Assembly: GCA_038501785.1 (NCBI GenBank)
Contig: JBAMJR010000079.1
Span: 372,501 to 436,500 of the forward strand
DNA length: 64,000 bases
DNA from: Myoxocephalus aenaeus
Lineage: Eukaryota; Chordata; Actinopteri; Perciformes; Cottidae
Direction of reading: 5' to 3'
The first letter of the stretch is position 1. Every line of letters starts with the position of its first letter. The position numbers and the translations under genes are program-made. This document shows positions 35,598-64,000 of this stretch, one piece after another. Below the pieces are notes generated by a model. The model saw only the letters and a program-made list of their open reading frames with translations, ran no database searches and was not told where the DNA came from.

Positions 35598-35938
35598 TTA
35601 GTGCACGTGAGCACCTGTGAGCGCACGTGAGCGCCTGTGAGCGCACGTGAGCACCTGTGAGCGCACGTGAGCACCTGTGAGCGCACGTGAGCACCTGTGA
35701 GCGCACGTGAGCGCCCGTTAGTGCCCGTGAGCGCCCGTTAGTGCACGTGAGCGCCCGTGAGCGCACGTGAGCGCCCGTTAGTGCCCGTGAGCGCCCATGA
35801 GTGCACGTGAGCGCACGTGAGCGCACGTGAGCGCACGTAAGCGCCCGTTAGTGCACGTGAGCGCCCGTGAGCGCACGTGAGCGCCCGTGAGCGCACGTGA
35901 GCGCCCGTGAGCGCCCGTGAGCGCACGTGAGCGCCCCC
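35598..35938. repeat. 10-bp array of E-box-bearing units
   Basis: About 34 strict decamers of the type gcgcacgtga / gcgcccgtga / gcacctgtga / gcgcccgtta. CACGTG occurs about 15 times. Located between the ENAH 3' end and the LBR promoter. Confidence 0.93.
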
Positions 35939-36025
35939 ACTGGCTGCCTACAGGCCGCATGCCCGGCTCTCATAGGCGGTACAGATGACGTCGTGGTGGA
36001 ACCTCCACCCGTCACCGCTGTCAGA

Positions 36026-36112
36026 CATTGCCTCCACATGGCTCTCAACATGGAGGACGCCTCAGCCGACCGCTCAGGCGTCCTCCATGTTGAGAGCCAC
36101 GTGGAGGCAATG
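36026..36112. repeat. Long hairpin: 37-bp arms, 13-base loop
   Basis: Arms 36026-36062 and 36076-36112 are complementary at 36 of 37 positions (cattgcctccac...gacgcct). No continuation of complementarity beyond the arms. Confidence 0.92.
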
Positions 36113-36914
36113 TATTTTCTTTCAGTTCCACATTGAGCAGCTTTTAAAGGTTTGGAACATGAATGGACACATGAGTGAAAGTCCAGTAAGTTTTCTCTCG
36201 TGGTCACAAGCAGACCACGGAACAGGAGAGCTGGAACTGGAAGTGCACAACAACAAGGTTCCCAATAAAGTTGAGTTTCTTTGTTGTCAAAACTCAGATT
36301 TATCTAATTTCCTTGGTATATAATGTGATCCAGACGGTCAGTGCAGTCCAGGTCTGGACCCCAGTGCTGTCCTCCTTTCACCCCAGAAGCACACGCAGGA
36401 ACGGCTGCACAGACATCATGCGTCACCAACCAGAACAAAACACTCTCCTCTTCCTCTTCCTCTTCCTCTCCGGTCGTCGGCTGTAACCACAGAGGAGCCA
36501 GAGGCCGCAGGGCTTCAGTCCAGATCCTCTGAGCGTTCACGTCGCTGGTCTGGTGGGACCAGCTTACTAATGTCTGCAGCCCTACAGACAGAGAGCTGAT
36601 ATCACTGACAGTGATAGAGTCAGTGATAGTTACATGTGGATCAGATGTGAGGATTTATTCTGAAAGACACTAAGATGGGTGCTCTTTACACACTGGAGAC
36701 ATCTCATTCATTTGTACGCATCAACAAAAGTTACACACTTTATTTTATTTTGTTACTTTCCCTGAACAAATAAAAGCTTTCACCAACCACGGGGCTGTAA
36801 AGTCCAAACTCTCTCTGCCTTCATCCTTTCACAATAAAAGCCCAAGCCACATAATATTCACAGGAGACTAATTCTCATTGAAAGGGTCATGACATCATTC
36901 TGAAAGAAACGGCT
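36113..36914. other. Intergenic segment between LBR and ENAH, no gene recognised
   Basis: About 0.8 kb downstream of the presumed ENAH poly(A) site. Short open frames here include a CTCTTC-rich region at about 36435-36470 but no conserved motif. Confidence 0.55.
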
Positions 36915-38611
36915 TCTAGTCTTGTATTGCAATGTTTATTTAATTTGCTCAAACAAAAACAAGATGTTAGCATGTAAGAAAAGACTAATGAACATGAGAA
37001 CAGTACAATGCAGCTGATAACAGAAACACGTCTGGGATTACGGATAAAGATACGTGTTTCCATCTGCCGAGAGGGAGCCGACCTCCTGCAGAGGACTTTA
37101 AAAAGCTGAGCTCTGAATCAACGCAGACTAGAAAAGAACCCGACAGCGTCTCAAAGGCTTGATTGTACTTCTGAGCGGTTAGAAAAGAAACCTCACAACT
37201 GTAGGCAAATAAATCACATTCATGTAAACAAAAAACACAAAAAAACATGTTTTTTAAGTGGGGAACAGTACCAAGTTCATTAAAATGATCCCTTTAAATA
37301 AACAGGACAAACAAATAAAAATAAAAGCCAAACTAAATAACAACTGCATGATCATGACGACGCCCCCTAGATATTATTACTAGTCATCTTTATATGTTTG
37401 ACATATTAAATGCAACTTCGGAACAAGGCACAAACACGTAGCCTCACAAGAGACAAGCTTTTCTCCATTGGAACGTCCAAAGAAAGGGCCGAGCGCATCG
37501 GGCGTCTTTTCTCGTTTGATAGATCTCTGCAAAACCAAAAGGATAGCGACAAAAGAAAATGAAATTGAAAGACAAGAAAAAGGCGATAATGTTGAGAATG
37601 TTGGATCCTTTGGTGTCAGCGACGCGAGGCTCCGTTGTGTCGCTCTGTGGGGTTTTGTTGTGTCTGGAAGTGCAAACCGATGCTCTTGGCTGGGCTTTTC
37701 CATTTAAACATACAAAATAACAAAGTGCCTGTTGAACGGACCGGGACAAACCACCAAGCCCGTTGAAATCAGGAATACTGACACTCGTAGAAGCTGAAAC
37801 AGACGTCAGCGTGGACTCTTTCAGAACCAAAAGGTTGCTCCCTCACTGTGGGACATCAGTGGATCATTACCACAGCCAGCACACCATGGCAACGTGGATG
37901 TATTTGATGTGTTATACCCGTGACCTTGGAGGCAACAGCTACAGCATTTAGACACTCTCAGGCTGATTGTACGTTTTAGTGAAAAACAACTCGGCACCGA
38001 ACTAAAGAGACGTCTCTTTCTCCATGTGACGTCTGAGGGAAAGACTTGGAGTGGCAGGAGAAGAGGCAAAGAGACAAGAAAGAAGAAACGCACAGAGAGC
38101 ACTCGACATATTAAAATGGCACAGTCACCGTCCTCTACACATTTAGGCTTTCATGAACTCTAGAAACGCAGTCAAATAATTAAGAATAATAATAAAAGGA
38201 TTTAAAAAATCTGACACGGTATCCTTGGATATTTATATATATATAAAAGAGGGGAAAAAGTAGAGGACTGTGATTTGGAAACGGTGTTCTATCCCATGAG
38301 ATCACGTCTTCCAGCGCTGCTCTGATATTCCAGTGTCCGCCCACGGAGTCACAGAATATCTGCGGTAACATCGTCCAACGAGGGGCCACAGAAACAAACA
38401 CAAGAAGGGAGAAGAGGTTGTGGGCGGGCCTTTAAAAAGAGATGCTACACTTATTGCTTGTAAGAAAACTTGCGCAACTTTCGTGGCAGACTCGCGTCCC
38501 GACGCCGCGTGAAGGAAAGAGCCGAGACGGCATGCAGACAGAGTACCATGTGACCAACGAGGAAGGGAACGCCTTCTTCTCTCTACGCGTCCGGCCGCGG
38601 GCGTCAGCCAA

Positions 38612-39790
38612 TCGTGGACAGAGCTTGGTGGAAAGAGGTGGTGGACAGAGCTTGGAGGAAAGAGGTGGTGGACAGAGCTTGGAGGAAAGAGGTGGTGGAC
38701 AGAGCTTGGAGGAAAGAGGTGGTGGACAGAGCTTGGTGGAAAGAGGCGGTGGACAGAGCTTGGAGGAAAGAGGTGGTGGACAGAGCTTGGTGGAAAGAGG
38801 TGGTGGACAGAGCTTGGAGGAAAGAGGTGGTGGACAGAGCTTGGTGGAAAGAGGTGGTGGACAGAGCTTGGAGGAAAGAGGTGGTGGACAGAGCTTGGAG
38901 GAAAGAGGTGGTGGACAGAGCTTGGAGGAAAGAGGTGGTGGACAGAGCTTGGAGGAAAGAGGTGATGGACAGAGCTTGGAGGAAAGAGGTGGTGGACAGA
39001 GCTTGGAGGAAAGAGGTGGTGGACAGAGCTTGGAGGAAAGAGGTGGTGGACAGAGCTTGGAGGAAAGAGCTTGGTGGAGAGAGCTTGGTGGACAGATGGA
39101 CAGAGCTTGGTGGAAAGAGCTTGGTGGACAGAGCTTGGTGGACAGATGGACAGAGCTTGGTGGACAGAGCTTGGTGGACAGTTGGACAGAGCTTGGTGGA
39201 AAGAGCTTGGTGGAAAGAGGTGGTGGAAAGAGCTTGGTGGACAGATGGACAGAGCTTGGTGGACAGAGCTTGGTGGACAGAGCTTGGTGGACAGATGGAC
39301 AGAGCTTGGTGGAAAGAGCTTGGTGGAAAGAGGTGGTGGAGAGAGCTTGGTGGACAGATGGACAGAGCTTGGTGGAGAGAGCTTGGTGGAAAGAGCTTGG
39401 TGGACAGATGGACAGAGCTTGGTGGAAAGAGCTTGGTGGACAGAGCTTGGTGGACAGATGGACAGAGCTTGGTGGAAAGAGCTTGGTGGAAAGAGCTTGG
39501 TGGAAAGAGCTTGATGGACAGATGGACAGAGCTTGGTGGACAGAGCTTGGTGGACAGAGCTTGGTGGACAGATGGACAGAGCTTGGTGGAAAGAGCTTGG
39601 TGGAAAGAGCTTGATGGACAGATGGACAGAGCTTGGTGGAAAGAGCTTGGTGGAAAGAGGTGGTGGAGAGAGCTTGGTGGACAGATGGACAGAGCTTGGT
39701 GGAGAGAGCTTGGTGGAAAGAGGTGGTGGAGAGAGCTTGGTGGACAGAGTTTGGTGGACACAGCTTGGTGGACAGATGGACAGAGCTTGG
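38612..39790. repeat. 27-bp then 18/22-bp purine-rich minisatellite
   Basis: Left part has regular 27-bp units (ggtggtggacagagcttgga + ggaaaga), about 17 copies. From about 39070 a second arrangement of gcttggtggacagatggaca units takes over. The strand is strongly purine-skewed. Frames of 385-438 codons on both strands come from the repeat. Probably inside the ENAH 3' UTR. Confidence 0.95.
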
Positions 39791-40314
39791 CGAGCTACAG
39801 AGCGGCGGCGGGCCTTTCCGTGGTCGGACGAGGAGACGATGGCAACAGAGCGCGGTCGCTGGCGGTTATGAGAGCGTCCGGGTGCAAAGGTGGTGCTGAG
39901 CTACTGGATATGGCCGAAGATCTACACTGAAACAGACGTGGGTGATAGATGCTTTTTTTATTTTTTATATATATATACTTTTTCTTCTAAATAACTTTTT
40001 GTCTTCTCTTCTTTTGTACATATTCAGGTTAAAATAGTATTTGAGGAAGACAAGCTTTACAGTGTCCTGCAGTGGTGGACTTCACCAGAGACGGTCGGTC
40101 CCCATACACACTCACACGCATTCGCACACGCACGCTACCCTATGGCATTATGGGAAAAAAGACGTTTATTTTTTTTAATTTTCCATCCCTTGCTGTCTCC
40201 AAACGCTGTTAATAAAACGTGCCTTTTTGATAGTAAATCACAAGAGTTCGTATTCTTAGCATCAACGTTCATTTATGCGCCGATGGGTTAATACAGTATC
40301 ATCGAAGAGTTCAG

Positions 40315-40316
<2 letters not shown>

Positions 40317-40362
<46 letters not shown>
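40317..40362. repeat. (GT)n microsatellite
   Basis: About 22 GT units, followed at 40472-40515 by a (GGA)n tract, both in the presumed ENAH 3' UTR. Confidence 0.95.
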
Positions 40363-40370
<8 letters not shown>

Positions 40371-40767
40371 TTTCTATTATAGGACAAAGAGAGAGAAATC
40401 ATCTTTGCATAAAAGACATTTGCTTCTCTTTCAGACACCGTCCTGCAGGAAGTGATGCCCTCAGAGGGAGGAGGAGGAGGAGGAGGAGGAGGAGGAGGAG
40501 GAAGAGGAGGAAGAGGATGGATTCAGTTACAAGCACCCAGACCCCCAACTGCAACCATGTCCATTGTTGTTCCTGTTCGATGCTTCTCCGATTTATGTCC
40601 TCTCTCTCTCTCTCTCTCCCTATCGACGTGATTGTTGTCACCGTTTTGTTGTTGTTGTTGTTGAATTGTTTGATGTTATTTTCCCCTGTTGTTTTGACAT
40701 GTCTTGAAACCGACTGTGGCCGTCTGTCGGGTCGTTGTGGGTGTTGTGGAGAGGGAGTCTGGGTCCT

Positions 40768-61103
<20,336 letters not shown>

Positions 61104-61370
61104 CTGTGAGGGAACAGGGATGAAGGGTTCATTCACACTGTCGCTTCACTAAATCATGTCATCATTTGTCTTAAAGGGACAGCTGACCCCCAACATAGGA
61201 ATACACATTTCCCCTCTAATCATCCATCGATCTCTTTGGGTGAGCCGGTCCCTCCAGAGGATCCACAGACCGTTAAGAGACAATAATAACCGTCACAAAC
61301 AGTTCCCTGATGAAGTCTGAGGGTTTGACAGATGAAAGGCTTTAGAAGCAGAAGGTCAGAGATGAACAGG

Positions 61371-64000
61371 ACATCACCTCATGAGAGTCAGAGAGAGTCA
61401 GAGAGATGAGCAGGACATCACCTCATGAGAGTCAGAGAGATGAGCAGGACATCACCTCATGAGAGTCAGAGAGATGAACAGGACATCACCTCATGAGAGT
61501 CAGAGAGATGAACAGGACATCACCTCATGAGAGTCAGAGAGATGAGCAGGACATCACCTCATGAGAGTCAGAGAGATGAGCAGGACATCACCTCATGAGA
61601 GTCAGAGAGATGAACAGGACATCACCTCATGAGAGTCAGAGAGATGAACAGGACATCACCTCATGAGAGTCAGAGAGATGAACAGGACATCACCTCATGA
61701 GAGTCAGAGAGATGAGCAGGACATCACCTCATGAGAGTCAGAGAGAGTCAGAGAGATGAGCAGGACATCACCTCATGAGAGTCAGAGAGATGAACAGGAC
61801 ATCACCTCATGAGAGTCAGAGAGATGAACAGGACATCACCTCATGAGAGTCAGAGAGATGAACAGGACATGAACCTTATGAGAGTCAGAGAGATGAGCAG
61901 GACATCACCTCATGAGAGTCAGAGAGATGAACAGGACATCACCTCATGAGAGTCAGAGAGAGTCAGAGAGATGAACAGGACATCACCTCATGAGAGTCAG
62001 AGAGATGAACAGGACATCACCTCATGAGAGTCAGAGAGATGAGCAGGACATCACCTCATGAGAGTCAGAGAGATGAACAGGACATCACCTCATGAGAGTC
62101 AGAGAGATGAACAGGACATCACCTCATGAGAGTCAGAGAGAGTCAGAGAGATGAACAGGACATCACCTCATGAGAGTCAGAGAGATGAGCAGGACATCAC
62201 CTCATGAGAGTCAGAGAGATGAGCAGGACATCACCTCATGAGAGTCAGAGAGAGTCAGAGAGATGAGCAGGACATCACCTCATGAGAGTCAGAGAGATGA
62301 ACAAGACATCACCTCATGAGAGTCAGAGAGATGAACAGGACATCACCTCATGAGAGTCAGAGAGATGAACAGGACATCACCTCATGAGAGTCAGAGAGAT
62401 GAGCAGGACATCACCTCATGAGAGTCAGAGAGATGAACAGGACATCACCTCATGAGAGTCAGAGAGAGTCAGAGAGATGAGCAGGACATCACCTCATGAG
62501 AGTCAGAGAGATGAGCAGGTCATCACCTCATGAGAGTCAGAGAGATGAACAGGACATCACCTCATGAGAGTCAGAGAGATGAACAGGACATCACCTCATG
62601 AGAGTCAGAGAGATGAGCAGGACATCACCTCATGAGAGTCAGAGAGATGAGCAGGACATCACCTCATGAGAGTCAGAGAGATGAGCAGGACATCACCTCA
62701 TGAGAGTCAGAGAGATGAACAGGACATCACCTTATGAGAGTCAGAGAGATGAGCAGGACATCACCTCATGAGAGTCAGAGAGATGAGCAGGACATCACCT
62801 CATGAGAGTCAGAGAGATGAACAGGACATCACCTCATGAGAGTCAGAGAGATGAGCAGGACATCACCCCATGAGAGTCAGAGAGATGAACAGGACATCAC
62901 CTCATGAGAGTCAGAGAGATGAACAGGACATCACCTCATGAGAGTCAGAGAGATGAACAGGACATCACCTCATGAGAGTCAGAGAGATGAACAGGACATC
63001 ACCTCATGAGAGTCAGAGAGATGAACAGGACATCACCTCATGAGAGTCAGAGAGATGAGCAGGACATCACCTCATGAGAGTCAGAGAGATTAACAGGACA
63101 TCACCTCATGAGAGTCAGAGAGATGAACAGGACATCACCTCATGAGAGTCAGAGAGAGTCAGAGAGATGAACAGGACATCACCCCATGAGAGTCAGAGAG
63201 ATGAACAGGACATCACCTCATGAGAGTCAGAGAGAGTCAGAGAGATGAGCAGGACATCACCTCATGAGAGTCAGAGAGAGTCAGAGAGATGAGCAGGACA
63301 TCACCTCATGAGAGTCAGAGAGATGAGCAGGACATCACCTCATGAGAGTCAGAGAGATGAACAGGACATCACCTCATGAGAGTCAGAGAGAGTCAGAGAG
63401 ATGAGCAGGACATCACCTCATGAGAGTCAGAGAGAGTCAGAGAGATGAACAGGACATCACCTCATGAGAGTCAGAGAGAGTCAGAGAGATGAGCAGGACA
63501 TCACCTCATGAGAGTCAGAGAGATGAACAGGACATCACCTCATGAGAGTCAGAGAGAGTCAGAGAGATGAGCAGGACATCACCTCATGAGAGTCAGAGAG
63601 ATGAACAGGACATCACCTTATGAGAGTCAGAGAGATGAGCAGGACATCACCTCATGAGAGTCAGAGAGATGAGCAGGACATCACCTCATGAGAGTCAGAG
63701 AGATGAGCAGGACATCACCTCATGAGAGTCAGAGAGATGAACAGGACATCACCTCATGAGAGTCAGAGAGAGTCAGAGAGATGAACAGGACATCACCTCA
63801 TGAGAGTCAGAGAGATGAACAGGACATCACCTCATGAGAGTCAGAGAGATGAACAGGACATCACCTCATGAGAGTCAGAGAGATGAACAGGACATCACCT
63901 CATGAGAGTCAGAGAGATGAACAGGACATCACCTCATGAGAGTCAGAGAGATGAGCAGGACATCACCTCATGAGAGTCAGAGAGATGAACAGGACATCAC
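61371..64000. repeat. 34-bp minisatellite (34/46-bp units), runs off the right edge
   Basis: Unit aggacatcacctcatgagag + tcagagagatgaac/gagc; a 12-bp extension (gagagtcagaga) is present in about one unit in six. About 70 copies are in the window. It lies in the ENAH intron upstream of the proline-rich exon. Confidence 0.96.

Larger units (their letters stand above)
36915..40767 (-). other. ENAH: Probable ENAH 3' UTR; end uncertain
   Basis: Follows the stop codon. Candidate poly(A) signals (AATAAA on the minus strand) are at 40170-40165, about 39963-39958 and 36940-36935. The last would give a UTR of about 3.8 kb, in keeping with the long UTR of Mena in other vertebrates. If so, it includes the minisatellite at 38612-39790. 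No spliced or coding content was recognised in 36.9-38.6 kb; open frames there have no coding character. Confidence 0.45.

Noticed and set aside
38442..39930. Overlapping frames of 385-438 codons on both strands
   Set aside because: A 27-bp unit without stops keeps several frames open at once. Position in the presumed ENAH 3' UTR and lack of any non-repeat domain argue against a protein.

Overview
This is animal nuclear DNA, most likely from a ray-finned (teleost) fish. Two spliced vertebrate genes lie head-to-tail on the minus strand: the 3' half of ENAH (Mena, an actin regulator) at about 36.9-61.1 kb and most of LBR (lamin B receptor / sterol C14-reductase) at about 4.0-32.7 kb. I recall the same order and orientation from other vertebrates. 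The fish assignment rests on the LINE (L2-like), tRNA-SINE, hAT and piggyBac remnants and on the heavy tandem-repeat load; the species cannot be named from the sequence.

Layout, left to right. 0-3.9 kb: a piggyBac-like scrap and a broken L2-like LINE with a second LINE fragment inside it, lying in a terminal intron of LBR (the last LBR exons are off the left edge). 4.0-18.4 kb: ten LBR coding exons, all with GT-AG borders and matching phases, encoding the Tudor domain, RS segment, Ala/Pro linker and most of the sterol-reductase membrane domain. Introns hold minisatellites, a Harbinger-like inverted-repeat element and a SINE. 18.4-32.6 kb: a 14-kb LBR intron 1 with minisatellites, a piggyBac element apparently nested in a hAT remnant, and a clean 1.5-kb non-autonomous hAT with an 8-bp target duplication. 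32.6-32.85 kb: probable LBR promoter with three CCAAT boxes, a CHR-like TTTGAA, an E2F-like site and an NRF1 palindrome. 33-36.9 kb: intergenic, with another hAT, a 10-bp-period E-box array and a 37-bp-arm hairpin. 36.9-40.8 kb: probable ENAH 3' UTR. 40.8-61.1 kb: eight ENAH coding exons from the proline-rich core to the C-terminal tetramerisation coil; the upstream EVH1-side exons are off the right edge. The window ends inside a 34-bp minisatellite.

Roughly 30 kb (nearly half) of the window is minisatellite. Every very long open frame here is an artefact of these arrays. The main observation is that several arrays abut exons and consist of copies of the neighbouring splice-site sequence: LBR exon 7 is flanked by copies of its own 3' splice site on one side and its own 5' splice site on the other, and a 6.3-kb array in ENAH starts within a few bases of an exon. 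No new protein-coding system was found; the unusual biology is in the repeat architecture.
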